Positions 9,305 through 19,251 of a stretch of DNA of 64,000 nucleotides are shown one piece after another (within the stretch, counting starts at the first letter, position 1; each line of letters begins with the position of its first letter). Location: contig NZ_LMMZ01000012.1 in NCBI RefSeq assembly GCF_001422885.1, positions 312,388 through 376,387 on the forward strand, given 5' to 3'. The position numbers and the translations under genes are program-made. The DNA is from Methylobacterium sp. Leaf104 (lineage in GTDB: Bacteria; Pseudomonadota; Alphaproteobacteria; Rhizobiales; Beijerinckiaceae). The notes below the pieces were generated by a model, which was not told the DNA's origin, did no database searches, and worked only from the letters and a program-made list of their open reading frames with translations.

Positions 9305-9390
9305 GGGAACCTCATGCTGTGCGCGGGGCGCGGCGACGCGCGCCGCGGCCTCTCGAATTGCGTGGCCCGGCCCCGAGGCCGGGAGCGGCC

Positions 9391-10770
9391 TCAGGCCGCG
9401 TCGGCCTCGCGGGCCTTGGTCAGGTAGCCGGTGACGGACCGGGACGGCGTCAGGTAGCGCTCGGCCACCGCCGCGAGCCGGGCCTTGGTCACGCCCTCGA
9501 TGTCGGAGGGCCAGCGACGGACCTCCTCGATGCTCTCGCCGATGGCCAGCGCCGAGCCGTAGATGCGCGCCAGCGAGGATTGGCTGTCGGAGGAATAGAC
9601 CGTCTCGGCCACGAGCCGGGTCTTGGCCCGCTCGATCGCTTCGGGCTCCAGGGCCTCGGAGGGGACGCGGCGCAGGACGCGGTCGACCTCCTCCTCCAGC
9701 TTCTCCAGGCTGACGCCCTCGGCGGGGATCGCGTAGACGGAGAAGCGGGTGTCGTCGATGGCCGAGCCCATGTACCAGGCGCCGGCATTCACGGCGACGC
9801 CGAGCTCCATCACCAGCTTGCGGTAGAGGTAGGAGGTGGAGCCACCGCCCATCACCTCGGCCAGCAGCTCGAGGGCGTGGCATTCGCCGTCCCGCGCGGT
9901 GATGCAGGACGGGGTGAGATAGAGGCGCTGCAGGGTCGGCTGCTCGACCTTCGGATCGGCCACGGCGAGGCGGCGGAGCGCCCGGGGCTCCGGCTCCTTG
10001 GCGCGGATGCGCACGGGCCGCGTGCCCTGGGGGGTGACGCGGCCGTAGGTGTCGTCGGCCATGCGGCGGACATCGTCCGGCGTCACGTCGCCGGCCACCA
10101 CCAGGATGGCGTTCTCCGGCGTGTAGAAGCGCTTGTAGTAATCGAGGGCGTGGGTGCGGTTCAGCTCCTCGATCTCGTGCATCCAGCCGATGATCGGCGT
10201 GCCGTAGGGGTGGTGCACGAACAGGGAGGCAGCCATCGCCTCGGAGAGCTGCGCCGAGGGGTCGGTCTCGACCCGCATGCGGCGCTCCTCCAGCACCACG
10301 TCGCGCTCGGGCGCCACCACGGCATCGTCGAGGACGAGGCCGGTCATGCGATCGGCCTCGAACTCCATCATGGTCCGAAGGTGGTCGCGGGCGACGCGCT
10401 GGAAATAGGCGGTGTAGTCGTAGGAGGTGAAGGCGTTCTCCTGGCCGCCGAGCCCCGAGACGGCCTTCGAAAAGGCGCCGATCGGGTGCTGCTCGGTGCC
10501 CTTGAACATCAGGTGCTCGAGGAAGTGGGCGATGCCCGACTGGCCCAACGGATCATCGGCCGAGCCGTTGCGGTACCACACCATGTGGGTGACGACCGGG
10601 GCGCGGTGATCGGGAACGACGACGACGTCGAGGCCATTGTCGAGCGCGAACGCACTGACCTCGGGACCGCCCGCCTCGGAGCGCCCGAAGGGCGCGGCTT
10701 CCGCCCGGCCCGCGCTCGCGTGGCCGCGCGCCGGTCCGAAGAGGGGCATGTCCTTCCTGAACAGGTGCAT
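9391..10770 (-). CDS. pqqF: M16-family zinc protease, catalytic subunit (PqqF-like)
   Basis: 459 residues. The inverted zinc motif HxxEH is present as 'HFLEH' (residues 82-86), and the third ligand falls in 'VLEE' at Glu162, the canonical spacing of about 76 residues. 'GGGSTSYLYRKL' further on is the C-domain substrate loop. With the downstream HxxEH-less partner it forms the heterodimeric M16B arrangement of mitochondrial processing peptidase and of methylobacterial PqqF/PqqG. The start at 10770 has GGAAGAG upstream. No pqqA-E genes are in the window. A general processing-peptidase role is the alternative. Confidence 0.85.
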   Translation of the reverse strand: MHLFRKDMPLFGPARGHASAGRAEAAPFGRSEAGGPEVSAFALDNGLDVVVVPDHRAPVVTHMVWYRNGSADDPLGQSGIAHFLEHLMFKGTEQHPIGAFSKAVSGLGGQENAFTSYDYTAYFQRVARDHLRTMMEFEADRMTGLVLDDAVVAPERDVVLEERRMRVETDPSAQLSEAMAASLFVHHPYGTPIIGWMHEIEELNRTHALDYYKRFYTPENAILVVAGDVTPDDVRRMADDTYGRVTPQGTRPVRIRAKEPEPRALRRLAVADPKVEQPTLQRLYLTPSCITARDGECHALELLAEVMGGGSTSYLYRKLVMELGVAVNAGAWYMGSAIDDTRFSVYAIPAEGVSLEKLEEEVDRVLRRVPSEALEPEAIERAKTRLVAETVYSSDSQSSLARIYGSALAIGESIEEVRRWPSDIEGVTKARLAAVAERYLTPSRSVTGYLTKAREADAA

Positions 10771-10923
10771 CGAAGCTCTTCCTTCCGCGGTCGGCCGCTT
10801 GCGAGGGCCATCCGTCATGTTGGCATTGCGCCGGCTCCGTACCACTGGGGTGCGTCGGAGGGGCAGGAAACGGGTTTTCCCGCGGCGCACGCGACCCGCG
10901 CGGCGCCGAGCCGGACCCGCGGT

Positions 10924-11562
10924 TCAGTTCGCGGACCGTGCCCGCATGTAGGCGGCCGGATCGGACTCTTCGCGCTCGCGGTACGGGTTGTTCACGGGGT
11001 CGCCGTTGGTCTTGGCGACCTTGCGCGGCGGCTTGCGATAGCCGGTCGGCGGATCGGTGAGCACGTCGCGGTCGGGCTCCACCGCCGAAGGCTCCGCCAC
11101 TTCGGCTGCGCGCAGGCCGAAGGGGTTCGCCCAGAACGAGTTGCGGTCGTCGTTCTCGCCCTCGGGCCGGCCCGGCTCGGTGCGGGTCTGGGCGCCGGCG
11201 CGGCGCCCGCCACGCATCTCGTCGATGGAGAGGGTCATGTTGTTGTCGTTCATCCGGCCCTGCGCGCCGCGCACGATCGGCTTCCGGGCCTCCTCGCGCT
11301 CGCGCTCGCGCTGGACGATCTCGGGATCCTTGGGCCACTGCGCCGAGGCTTCCGGCTGGCGCGGCGGCGGCAGGGACTTGCCGTCGAGCTTGGGCGGCAT
11401 CACCAGGGGCGCACGCTCGCGGTAGGTGATCGCGGGCTTCTCCGGCTCGATCAGGCCGATATTGCTGAGGGCGTCGCGCATGAACACGCCCTGCTGCGCC
11501 TGAGCGCTCCCGGCGGTCAGGACGCCCGCCACCACCATCAGCAAACCGCGATGCCCGATCAT
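10924..11562 (-). CDS. Secreted hypothetical protein between lspA and the M16 pair
   Basis: 212 residues. An N-terminal signal peptide is clear, with a hydrophobic stretch ending 'GSAQA' before residue 22. The mature part is hydrophilic, rich in Pro, Arg and Glu, with no domain I recognise and a run of charged residues ('VQREREREEARKP') in the middle. It lies between lspA and the protease genes on the same strand with short gaps, so it may be co-expressed and act in the periplasm. No Cys lipobox is present, so it is exported rather than lipid-anchored. Function unknown. Confidence 0.7.
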   Translation of the reverse strand: MIGHRGLLMVVAGVLTAGSAQAQQGVFMRDALSNIGLIEPEKPAITYRERAPLVMPPKLDGKSLPPPRQPEASAQWPKDPEIVQREREREEARKPIVRGAQGRMNDNNMTLSIDEMRGGRRAGAQTRTEPGRPEGENDDRNSFWANPFGLRAAEVAEPSAVEPDRDVLTDPPTGYRKPPRKVAKTNGDPVNNPYREREESDPAAYMRARSAN

Positions 11563-11771
11563 GCTATCCCCGCTCTCCGCCCGGTTGTGGGTCCCGGTTC
11601 CCCGAGCCCGGATGGTCGCCTTGTGCAGCGATCCTGATCCGACCTCACTCGGCCTGATCCCGGTTTCGGGCGATCGTATGGCGCCTTGACCGCAGTGCAC
11701 CAGCCTTGCCGGCACAACGATCCCCGTTGTGGTTTACGGATCACAGGTCGGGCGGAAATGCCGGTGACGGA

Positions 11772-12260
11772 TCAGAAGCCGGAACCGGTGCTCCGGGGTG
11801 CGGGCCGGAGGCTGTCGAGGATGAGGCCGATGACGCCCGCGACGATCGCCGCATCGGCGATGTTGAAGACGTACCAGGACCAGGTGCGCCAGTGCAGGTG
11901 CACGAAGTCGAACACGGCCCCGTAGGCGGCGCGGTCGATGGCGTTGCCGATGGCGCCACCCGCGACGAGGCCCAGGGCCACCGCCAGCAGGCGCGATTCC
12001 GCCCGCCGCATCCAGAGCGTCAGGCCGATGGCCGCGAGACAGGACACGCCCACCAGCACCCAGCGGCCGAGGCCGCCCTCCTGCTGGAACATCCCGTAGG
12101 ACACGCCCCGGTTCCACACGACGAGGAACTCCGCGAAGGGCGCGATCCGCCAGGGCTGCGTCAGCACGAGGTCGGTGCCGAGGTAGAGCCAGAGCTTCGA
12201 GGCCTGGTCGAGGACCAGGGTGACGAGGAGCGCCGCGAGCCCCAGGCGGAAGGGCGTCAT
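11772..12260 (-). CDS. lspA: Lipoprotein signal peptidase (signal peptidase II)
   Basis: 162 residues and four membrane segments, the usual size. LspA cleaves prolipoproteins after diacylglyceryl modification in the inner membrane. The two catalytic aspartates are in '[15 protein letters not shown]' and 'FNIADAAI'. The start at 12260 (MTPFRLG) gives the standard N-terminal first helix. The gene lies 55 bases downstream of ileS on the same strand, the widely conserved ileS-lspA pairing. ribF, often upstream of ileS in other bacteria, is instead near 31 kb. Confidence 0.95.
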   Translation of the reverse strand: MTPFRLGLAALLVTLVLDQASKLWLYLGTDLVLTQPWRIAPFAEFLVVWNRGVSYGMFQQEGGLGRWVLVGVSCLAAIGLTLWMRRAESRLLAVALGLVAGGAIGNAIDRAAYGAVFDFVHLHWRTWSWYVFNIADAAIVAGVIGLILDSLRPAPRSTGSGF

Positions 12261-12315
12261 GCGCAAGCTCGGGTCCTCCCCCCGAGGCGGGCGAAGGGAG
12301 GGCGCGGCGGGGGCG

Positions 12316-15297
12316 TCACGCGGCGTTCGTGCCGGCATGGGCGGCGTCCCACTCGCGCAGGGCGCGCGCATCGCGCGGCGTCACGTCGGGATAGTCCGGG
12401 TCGCTGCCGACCGCGGGCGTCACCCGCCAGGAGCGGGCGCATTTGCGGCCCTCGGCGAGGGCCGGCACCACGGCGACGCCGCGCACGTCGTCGAGGCGGA
12501 AGGCCTCGGCCGGCCCCTCGCCGTCCACGATGCGGATGGCGGAGGTGATGCAGATATCGGCGAAGTCGACGCCCTCGACCACGGCGCGCAATTCGGCATC
12601 CGCGACGTACACGGTGGGCGCCGCCTCGAGGCTGGCGCCGATGCGCTTGGCCGTGCGCTCGATCTCCAGGGCCCCGGTGACGACGCGGCGGACCCGGCGG
12701 ATGGTCTGCCAGCGGGTGGCGAGGGCGTCGTCCCGCCAGGCGGCCGGCGTCTCCGGCAGCGTCTGGAGATGGACGGAACCGGTCTCCGACGGGTAGCGAT
12801 CGAGCCAGGCCTCCTCGGCCGTGAAGGCGAGCACGGGCGCGAGCCAGATCGTGACCCGGCGGAAGGTCTCGTCGATCACCTGGAGCGCGGCACGGCGCAC
12901 CGGCGACGAGGCCGGGTCGCAGTAGAGCACGTCCTTGCGCACGTCGAAGTAGAAGGCCGAGAGGTCGCCGGTCATGAAGCCGTTGAGGAGCGCCACCACC
13001 CGCTTGGTGTCGAAGGTGGCGTAGGCCTCGCGGATCTCGCCGTCGAGCTCGGACAGCCGGTGCCGGATCAGGCGCTCCAGTTCGGGCAGCTCCGCGTGGG
13101 GGATCTCGCTACCGGGCTCGAAATGCGCCAGCGATCCGAGCATCCAGCGGATCGAGTTGCGCAGCTTCCGATAGGTTTCGGCGAAGGTCTTGATGATCTC
13201 CGGACCGATGCGCAGGTCGTCGGCATAGTCGGAGGCCGCCACCCACAGGCGCAGGATGTCGGCGCCCGAATCCTTGATGACGTTCTGCGGCGCGACGACG
13301 TTGCCCTTCGACTTCGACATCTTCAGTCCCTTGGGGTCGAGGACGAACCCGTGGGTCAGGACGATGTCGTAGGGGGCACGGCCGCGGGTCCCGGCGGATT
13401 CGAGCAGGGACGACTGGAACCAGCCGCGATGCTGGTCCGACCCCTCCAGGTACATCACCGTGTCGGCGCCGCCGTCGCGGCGGCGCCTGACGCCGGACAG
13501 GCCGGGGAACTGCTCCGGATCGTCCAGCACGAAGGCGTGGGTCGAGCCGGAATCGAACCAGACGTCGAGGACGTCCGTGACCTTCTCGTACGCGGCCGGA
13601 TCGTAGTCGGGGGCGAGGAACCGGGCGCCGTCGGCATCGGTGAACCAGGCATCCGCGCCCTCCGCGCGGAAGGCCGCCGCGATGCGCGCGTTCACCGCCT
13701 CGTCGCGCAGGACCTCGTGGGTGCCGCGCTTGACGAAGACCGTGATCGGCACCCCCCAGGCGCGCTGGCGCGAGACCACCCAATCGGGCCGGTTGGCGAC
13801 CATGCCGTTGATGCGGTTCCTGCCCTGGGGCGGGACCCACTGCGTCTCCTCGATCGCTTTCAGCGCCACGTCGCGCAGGGTCTTCTCGCCGAGGGACTCG
13901 ACCGGCCTGTCGAGGGCGATGAACCATTGCGGGGTGTTGCGGAAGATGACCGGCTTCTTCGAGCGCCAGGAATGCGGGTAGCTGTGCTTGAGCGTGCCGC
14001 GCGCCACCAGGGTGCCGGCTTCCGTGAGGGCGGCGATGACCGCCTTGTTGGCGTCGCCCTTCTCGCCCTTGTGGTTAAGAACGAGTTTTCCCGTGAAACC
14101 GGGGGCCTCTTCGGTCAGCGCGCCGTCCGCATCCACGGTGTAGGGAATGCGGGTCTCGATGCCGCGCTGGGCGAGGGCGCGTCCATTGGCCATCCAGACC
14201 TCGAAATCCTCGCGGCCATGGCTCGGAGCCGTATGGACGAAGCCGGTGCCGGCCTCGTCGGTAACGTGCTCGCCATCGAGGAGGGGAACGGCGAAGTCGT
14301 AGCCGGACAGGTGGCCGGCGAGGGGATGGCTCAGGGTCAGGCCGGCGAGTTCGGCCGGCGCGACCTCGCGCAGACGCTCGAAGGCCTCGACCCGGGCGCT
14401 CGCGAAGACCGAAGCGGCCAGGGCGTCGGCGAGGACGTAGCGGTCACCGACCTTGGCCCAGTTGTCCTCGGCCGCCGCCACGACGCGATAGAGGCCGTAG
14501 GTGACCTTGCGCGAATAGGCCACCGCCCGGTTGGCGGGTATCGTCCAGGGCGTCGTGGTCCAGATGACGACCCGTGCCGCCGCGAGATCTTCCGTCGCCC
14601 CTTCGGTGATCCGGAAGGCGGCGAAGATCGCGTCGCTGACGACGTCCTCGTACTCGACTTCGGCCTCGGCCAGGGCGGTCTTCTCCACCACCGACCACAT
14701 CACCGGCTTTGAGCCGCGATAGAGCTGGCCCGTCATCGCGAAGGTCATGAGCTCGCGGGCGATCGCGGCCTCGGCCGGGAACGACATGGTGACGTAGGGA
14801 TGGTCCCAGTCGCCGGTCACGCCGAGGCGCTTGAACTCGCCGCGCTGCACGTCGAGCCAATGGGCCGCGAAGGTCCGGCACTCCTGGCGGAACTCGATGA
14901 CCGGCACGTCGTCCTTGTTGCGGCCCTTGGCGCGGTACTGCTCCTCGATCTTCCACTCGATGGGCAGGCCGTGGCAGTCCCAGCCCGGCACGTAGTTGGC
15001 GTCGTAGCCGAGCGTGCCCTGCGCGCGGACGATCACGTCCTTCAGGATCTTGTTGAGCGCCGTGCCGATGTGGATGTTGCCGTTGGCGTAGGGCGGACCG
15101 TCGTGCAGCACGAATTTCGGCCGCCCGGCGGCCTGCGCGCGGATCTGCCCATAAAGGTCGGTGGCGGCCCAGCGCTCCAGCAGCAGGGGCTCGCGCACCG
15201 GCAGGCCGGCCCGCATCGGGAACTCGGTCTGGGGCAGGAACAGGGTCTTCGAATAGTCGCGGGCGGGGGCCGCGGCGGGGGAGGTCTGGTCGCTCAT
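12316..15297 (-). CDS. ileS: Isoleucyl-tRNA synthetase
   Basis: 993 residues, a class I aminoacyl-tRNA synthetase that charges tRNA-Ile in the cytoplasm. The HIGH signature appears as '[11 protein letters not shown]' near residue 70-80 and the KMSKS loop as 'KMSKSKGN' near 660. The CP1 editing domain lies between them, and '[13 protein letters not shown]' sits in the second half of the active site. The C-terminus has no zinc-binding Cys cluster, as is usual for alphaproteobacterial IleS. The start at 15297 (MSDQTS) is preferred over an upward extension of about 37 residues rich in Arg and Pro. Confidence 0.97.
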   Translation of the reverse strand: MSDQTSPAAAPARDYSKTLFLPQTEFPMRAGLPVREPLLLERWAATDLYGQIRAQAAGRPKFVLHDGPPYANGNIHIGTALNKILKDVIVRAQGTLGYDANYVPGWDCHGLPIEWKIEEQYRAKGRNKDDVPVIEFRQECRTFAAHWLDVQRGEFKRLGVTGDWDHPYVTMSFPAEAAIARELMTFAMTGQLYRGSKPVMWSVVEKTALAEAEVEYEDVVSDAIFAAFRITEGATEDLAAARVVIWTTTPWTIPANRAVAYSRKVTYGLYRVVAAAEDNWAKVGDRYVLADALAASVFASARVEAFERLREVAPAELAGLTLSHPLAGHLSGYDFAVPLLDGEHVTDEAGTGFVHTAPSHGREDFEVWMANGRALAQRGIETRIPYTVDADGALTEEAPGFTGKLVLNHKGEKGDANKAVIAALTEAGTLVARGTLKHSYPHSWRSKKPVIFRNTPQWFIALDRPVESLGEKTLRDVALKAIEETQWVPPQGRNRINGMVANRPDWVVSRQRAWGVPITVFVKRGTHEVLRDEAVNARIAAAFRAEGADAWFTDADGARFLAPDYDPAAYEKVTDVLDVWFDSGSTHAFVLDDPEQFPGLSGVRRRRDGGADTVMYLEGSDQHRGWFQSSLLESAGTRGRAPYDIVLTHGFVLDPKGLKMSKSKGNVVAPQNVIKDSGADILRLWVAASDYADDLRIGPEIIKTFAETYRKLRNSIRWMLGSLAHFEPGSEIPHAELPELERLIRHRLSELDGEIREAYATFDTKRVVALLNGFMTGDLSAFYFDVRKDVLYCDPASSPVRRAALQVIDETFRRVTIWLAPVLAFTAEEAWLDRYPSETGSVHLQTLPETPAAWRDDALATRWQTIRRVRRVVTGALEIERTAKRIGASLEAAPTVYVADAELRAVVEGVDFADICITSAIRIVDGEGPAEAFRLDDVRGVAVVPALAEGRKCARSWRVTPAVGSDPDYPDVTPRDARALREWDAAHAGTNAA

Positions 15298-15701
15298 GGG
15301 ATGTCTGTGGGGTCTTCGGCGCAGGTCGTCATTGAGGCGGTCGGTGGGCAGGACTGCCCCCGGGGCCGGCGGAACGGAGGCGAGTCGTCGCCCTCCCGGC
15401 CTTCGCATCGGTCCGCCGCGGCGGCCCTCAGGCGCAGGCCGGGCTCATAATTCGAGGCCGGGACGCGCTCGGCACGCCGAACCGCCCGCGCGGATCACCA
15501 TCAACGCACATGCGCCGGCTTCTAGCAGCGGCGCAGGCGCGAGACCAGCGAGCTTTCCGCCTTCCGCGCGCCGCGCATTTTCCTCGGGACCTTTTTCAAG
15601 CTCGGCCGTTGTCCCGCACGCGTTCGGGTGCCGTCCGGCGGTCCGCCGGGAACCACGCCGATAGGGGTGACCGAGACGCGGCGTCATTGGGAGATACGAT
15701 C
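15298..15701. other. Intergenic region between ileS and the glycine-zipper gene
   Basis: About 400 bases between two divergent genes. Short frames on both strands have no family features and poor start signals. It should carry the ileS promoter on the minus strand and the promoter for the small exported protein on the plus strand, but no convincing -35/-10 pair or riboregulatory fold was found by eye. Confidence 0.5.
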
Positions 15702-15968
15702 ATGAGAAAAACTCTGCTCGCCGCCAGCCTCGTCCTGTCCGCCTTCGCCCTGTCGGGCGCGGCCGAAGCGCAGGGCCTTCCGGGCGGCATCCGCCGTGGT
15801 GCGGCCGAGGGTGACCGGGTCGCCGGTCCGGTGGGCGGCATCGTCGGCGGCGCGGTCGGCGGCGCGGTGGGAACCGTGAACGGGGCGCTCGGCATCGATC
15901 CGGGCCGTCGCGCCTACCGCACCCGCATGAAGTCCCGCCGCCACTCCCATCACCGCCGTCACCGCTGA
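15702..15968 (+). CDS. Small exported glycine-zipper protein
   Basis: 88 residues. An N-terminal signal peptide (about 1-23, ending 'AAEAQG') is followed by a glycine/alanine/valine zipper ('VGGIVGGAVGGAVGTVNG', roughly 45-62) and a basic tail rich in Arg and His ('SRRHSHHRRHR'). Such proteins are common in Methylobacterium and Rhizobiales; the zipper suggests insertion into or association with a membrane, and the tail could bind anions or metals. The ATG at 15702 has GGGAG eight bases upstream. Its stop overlaps the end of the convergent transporter gene by 10 bases. Function unknown. Confidence 0.75.
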   Translation: MRKTLLAASLVLSAFALSGAAEAQGLPGGIRRGAAEGDRVAGPVGGIVGGAVGGAVGTVNGALGIDPGRRAYRTRMKSRRHSHHRRHR

Positions 15969-16933
15969 GGGGATGCGGGATCCTGCGTGGCGGGCCGTGC
16001 GTCCGGCCGGCGCCGCGCACGGGGGGTGGATTCCTGGGTCAGGAGGTAGAGCCCGGACCCGATGACGATGGACGCGCCGATCAGCGTCCATCGGTTCGGC
16101 ACGTCGCCGAAGATCAGGTAGCCCAGCATCACCGACCAGAGCAGCTGGGTATAGATGAACGGCGCCAGCACGTTGGCGGGTGCCCGGGCATGCGCGAGCA
16201 CCAGCAGCCAGTGTCCCAGAGTGCCGAACAGGCCGACCCCGACCAGCAGCGCCCAGGTGCTCCACGCCGTCGGCGTCGTCCAGATCCAGGGCAGGAGCGG
16301 GCTCATCACCGCGAGCCCGGCGAGCCCCGAGTAGAACACCGTCGTGGCCGTCGAATCGACGCTCGCGAGCTTGCGCGTGGTCAGCACGTAGAACGCGTAG
16401 CACAGCATGTTGCCGATGCTGAGGAGCACCGCGGGCTGGAATGCGTCGACGCCGGGCCGCACGATGACCAGCACGCCGAGGAAGCCGACCGCCACCGCCA
16501 CGAGGCGCCGCGGCGACGACCATTCGCCCAGCAGCGGACCCGCGAGCAGCGCCACCATCAGGGGCGTCGCGAACTGGATCGACAGGGTCTCGGCGAGCTG
16601 GAGCTTGCGCAGGGCCAGGAAGTTGAGGGCCGTCGAGCCGAACAGCAGCAGCGAGCGCAGGACCTGAAGCGTGAGCCGGTTCGTCCGCGCCACCCCGGGG
16701 GTTCGGATCGGATTGAGGACCATCAGCACCAGGGTGACGTTGACGGCGTAGCGCATGAAGGTCGAGAGCAGCGGATCGACGCCGCGGCCGGCCAGAGTCT
16801 TGGCCGAGGCGTCGAGGCAGGCGAAGAACGCCAGCGTGCCGCACATCAGCGCGATGCCGGCCAGGCGCCGGTTCTTCGACGCGGCGCCCCCTGTTTCTGA
16901 CTCCAACGACCCGATCCCGATCCAGGGCGGCAT
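15959..16933 (-). CDS. EamA/DMT-family membrane transporter
   Basis: 324 residues with about ten hydrophobic helices and two EamA repeats, the layout of drug/metabolite exporters (RhaT/YdcZ-like superfamily). 'RYAVNVTLVLMV' and 'FATPLMVALLAGPLLGEW' fall in the first repeat, and 'QLLWSVMLGYLIFGDVPNRWTLIGASIVIGSG' is the typical end of the second. Members export amino acids, nucleosides or toxic metabolites across the inner membrane; the substrate cannot be read. The start at 16933 is chosen because upstream in-frame sequence is hydrophilic and atypical. Convergent overlap with the previous gene is 10 bases. Confidence 0.88.
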   Translation of the reverse strand: MPPWIGIGSLESETGGAASKNRRLAGIALMCGTLAFFACLDASAKTLAGRGVDPLLSTFMRYAVNVTLVLMVLNPIRTPGVARTNRLTLQVLRSLLLFGSTALNFLALRKLQLAETLSIQFATPLMVALLAGPLLGEWSSPRRLVAVAVGFLGVLVIVRPGVDAFQPAVLLSIGNMLCYAFYVLTTRKLASVDSTATTVFYSGLAGLAVMSPLLPWIWTTPTAWSTWALLVGVGLFGTLGHWLLVLAHARAPANVLAPFIYTQLLWSVMLGYLIFGDVPNRWTLIGASIVIGSGLYLLTQESTPRARRRPDARPATQDPASPQR

Positions 16934-17157
16934 TCCGCCCGGTTTGAACTGAAGAGGGGCAAGCTTTAGAGCAGGGCCGCGGCGGCGCACACCCGCGTCG
17001 GGCTCGGGTCCGCCCTGGTCCGGAAGCATCGACCCTCGCTTTCGCGTGCCGGCGCGAACCTCCGGTTGCGAGCGCACGGGGAAATCGCCCCACCTGCACG
17101 CTTTCTTATCGATGTCCGGTTCATCGTCGCCGGAATGTCGCTGGCGGAGGGCCATCC

Positions 17158-17427
17158 ATGGCAAAGGCCATACCGTTGCTTGCCACCTTCGGGCTGATCT
17201 GCCTGATGGTTCTACCCGCGCCGGGGATCCTGGGCCTGCTGATCGGCCTCGGCTGCGCGATCGTCATCGTGCTCTGTGCGGCGATCTGGCTGTTCGACCG
17301 GGCCGCCACACGCCTGGCCTTTCTCCTGGAGCGGAGTGGCGCACGTTTGTTTACGCGCCGGCAGGCCGTGCACGCGGGTTCCGGCATGATGCGCAAGGCG
17401 AAGGTGCCGAAAGCCAAGGCGTCTTAA
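17158..17427 (+). CDS. Small two-helix membrane protein, hypothetical
   Basis: 89 residues. Two adjacent hydrophobic segments occupy about residues 5-45, followed by a basic cytoplasmic-type tail ending in Lys/Ala. The ATG at 17158 is preceded by GGAGGG at suitable distance, and codon usage is like its neighbours, so the frame looks real. No family is recognised. It lies divergently from the DMT gene and points toward the end of the marR-type gene. Function unknown. Confidence 0.6.
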   Translation: MAKAIPLLATFGLICLMVLPAPGILGLLIGLGCAIVIVLCAAIWLFDRAATRLAFLLERSGARLFTRRQAVHAGSGMMRKAKVPKAKAS

Positions 17428-17494
17428 GGCCGAGACGCCCCCGCGCTCTCGCCTGCCACCCGATCGAGCGTCGCCGCCCCGGCGACGGGCCGCG

Positions 17495-18139
17495 CTACAG
17501 GGCGCCCGGCAGCGCCAGGGTGTCCGGCTCGTCCTCGTCCATCTCGGAATCGCCCTCGACCTCGTGGCCGGTGACACCCGAGACCTCGGCGAGGTTGCGC
17601 GCCGCCTTGCGCAGCAGCTTGCGCAGCCGGCGCTTCTCCTTGCCGTCGAAGCCGTCGAGGAGTTCGGCCTCGACATCGTCCCACAGCCGCTCGATGGCCG
17701 CGGCCTTGGCGAGGCCCGTCTCGGTGAGGCGCACCCGTACGATCCGGCCGTCGCCGGCCTCGGCGCGGCGCTCGACGAACCCGAGGGCAGCGAGGCGCGA
17801 GATGGTCTTCGAGGCGGTCGGCGGACGCACCCGCAGGGTCGCGGCGAGGTCGCCCATCGTCATGGTTCCGGCCGCAGCCAGCGCCTGCACCACCTGTTCC
17901 TGCCCGGCGAAGAGGTCGAGGGCGGCCAGGCGATCACCGACGCGGGAACGATGCAGACGGGCAGCCTGGACCAGGGCCCAGCCGACGCTCTTCGAGCCCG
18001 GAGGCCGCAGGCGCTTGTCGGACTTGCTCATGCTCCGCTCGCTATCCCTGTCATCGCTCGTCTCGGGGAGCGAGGCCATCGCCGCGCGGGCCGAGCCCTC
18101 GCCGGGTTCGGCCATCCCGCGCTCGTCAGCCGCCCGCAT
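17495..18139 (-). CDS. MarR-family transcriptional regulator
   Basis: 214 residues. The winged helix-turn-helix is in the middle: 'TMGDLAATLRVRPPTASKTISRLAALGFVERR' is the HTH with its recognition helix, followed by the wing 'GDGRIVRVRLTETG'. A hydrophilic N-terminal extension of about 50 residues and an acidic C-terminal tail ('EGDSEMDEDEPD') are unusual for MarR. The start at 18139 is supported by GGAGAGG six to eight bases upstream; MSKSD at 18031 is an internal alternative giving the standard family size. A palindrome 24 bases upstream of the start may be its own operator. The controlled gene and ligand are unknown. Confidence 0.87.
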   Translation of the reverse strand: MRAADERGMAEPGEGSARAAMASLPETSDDRDSERSMSKSDKRLRPPGSKSVGWALVQAARLHRSRVGDRLAALDLFAGQEQVVQALAAAGTMTMGDLAATLRVRPPTASKTISRLAALGFVERRAEAGDGRIVRVRLTETGLAKAAAIERLWDDVEAELLDGFDGKEKRRLRKLLRKAARNLAEVSGVTGHEVEGDSEMDEDEPDTLALPGAL

Positions 18140-18452
18140 CGCTCATCCTCTCCGACATGATAACCCGCGGGTGGTTGGCCCGCGCCGGTCCATCCCGGCG
18201 CATCCACCGGCATCCGTGACCGTTCCCCGCGATGGGGGCATGACCGGGCCGTATGAAGCTGCGATGACAGTGCCCCTGGATCGGGGCCGTCCGGGTGGGA
18301 AAAGTCGGCTAAAGGGTCCGTTCGGGCGCCTGCCTGGACGAAACCCGACCCCTCGATTAAGCGTTGCGGACCGCCGCCGACGCTCCCCGGGATCTGCGAA
18401 GACCTCTCGGGACCCGGAGATTCCTCAGGATTCGAAGACCCCGCAGGCCCCC
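18140..18452. other. Divergent control region between the marR-type gene and the CDP-sugar cassette
   Basis: About 310 bases carrying the promoters of two divergent transcription units. Apart from the palindrome near 18163 nothing distinctive is seen; the half next to rfbF is purine-rich with several 'GGAC/GGGACC' patches but no clear hairpin. Confidence 0.5.
18163..18172. promoter_or_regulatory. Palindrome, possible MarR operator
   Basis: A perfect 10-bp palindrome, ACCCGCGGGT, lies 24 bases upstream of the marR-type start in the divergent region. MarR regulators usually bind imperfect palindromes of 15-20 bp over their own promoter; the flanks AACC and GGTT hint at a longer, imperfect dyad (18162-18176). 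Assignment is by position only. Confidence 0.3.
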
Positions 18453-19220
18453 ATGAAGGCAGTCATCCTCGCAGGCGGTCTCGGCACGCGCCTCTCCGAG
18501 GAGACGGTGACCCGCCCCAAGCCCATGCTGGAGATCGGCGGCCGGCCGATCCTCTGGCACATCATGCAGATCTTCGCCGCCCACGGGGTGCGCGAGTTCG
18601 TGATCTGCCTCGGCTACAAGGGCTACGTCATCAAGGAGTTCTTCCTGAACTACCGGCTGCACCTGTCCGACGTGACCGTCGACATCGGGCGCGGCCACGT
18701 GGACTTCCACCGCAGCACCGCCGAGGACTGGCGCGTCTCGCTGATCGAGACCGGCGAGACCACGATGACGGGCGGGCGCCTGAAGCGGGTGCGCGACTAT
18801 CTCGGCGACGACGACTTCTTCATGACCTACGGCGACGGCGTGGCCGACGTGGACCTCACGGCCCTGGCGGCCTTCCACCGGGCGCACGGCAAGCTCGCCA
18901 CCCTCACGGCGGTGACGCCGCCGGGCCGCTTCGGGGCGCTGGAGCTGGAGGACGGCACCGTGCGGCGCTTCCGCGAGAAGCCCGCCGGGGACGGGGCGAC
19001 CATCAACGGCGGCTTCTTCGTGCTCTCGCCGCGCGTGCTCGACCGGATCGCGGGCGACGCCACGGTCTGGGAGGCCGAGCCCCTGGAGGGCCTCGCCGCC
19101 GACGGGCAGCTCGCGGCCTACGTCCATGCGGGCTTCTGGCAGGCCATGGACACCCTGCGGGACAAGAACCACCTCGAAGCCCTGTGGGCCGGGGACGCGC
19201 CGCCCTGGAAGTGCTGGTAG
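18453..19220 (+). CDS. rfbF: Glucose-1-phosphate cytidylyltransferase
   Basis: 255 residues. The enzyme makes CDP-glucose from CTP and glucose-1-phosphate, the entry step to CDP-deoxysugars. The nucleotidyltransferase signature 'GGLGTRLSEETVTRPKPM' is at the N-terminus, and 'LGYKGYVIKEFFLNY' plus 'FMTYGDGVADVD' are characteristic of the RfbF/DdhA group rather than of RmlA or GalU. It is first of five same-strand genes with gaps or overlaps of at most about 30 bases, so an operon for one nucleotide sugar is likely. Confidence 0.95.
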   Translation: MKAVILAGGLGTRLSEETVTRPKPMLEIGGRPILWHIMQIFAAHGVREFVICLGYKGYVIKEFFLNYRLHLSDVTVDIGRGHVDFHRSTAEDWRVSLIETGETTMTGGRLKRVRDYLGDDDFFMTYGDGVADVDLTALAAFHRAHGKLATLTAVTPPGRFGALELEDGTVRRFREKPAGDGATINGGFFVLSPRVLDRIAGDATVWEAEPLEGLAADGQLAAYVHAGFWQAMDTLRDKNHLEALWAGDAPPWKCW

Positions 19221-19251
19221 TCTGGCGCACCACCGGAGATCGTTTCAGAGC

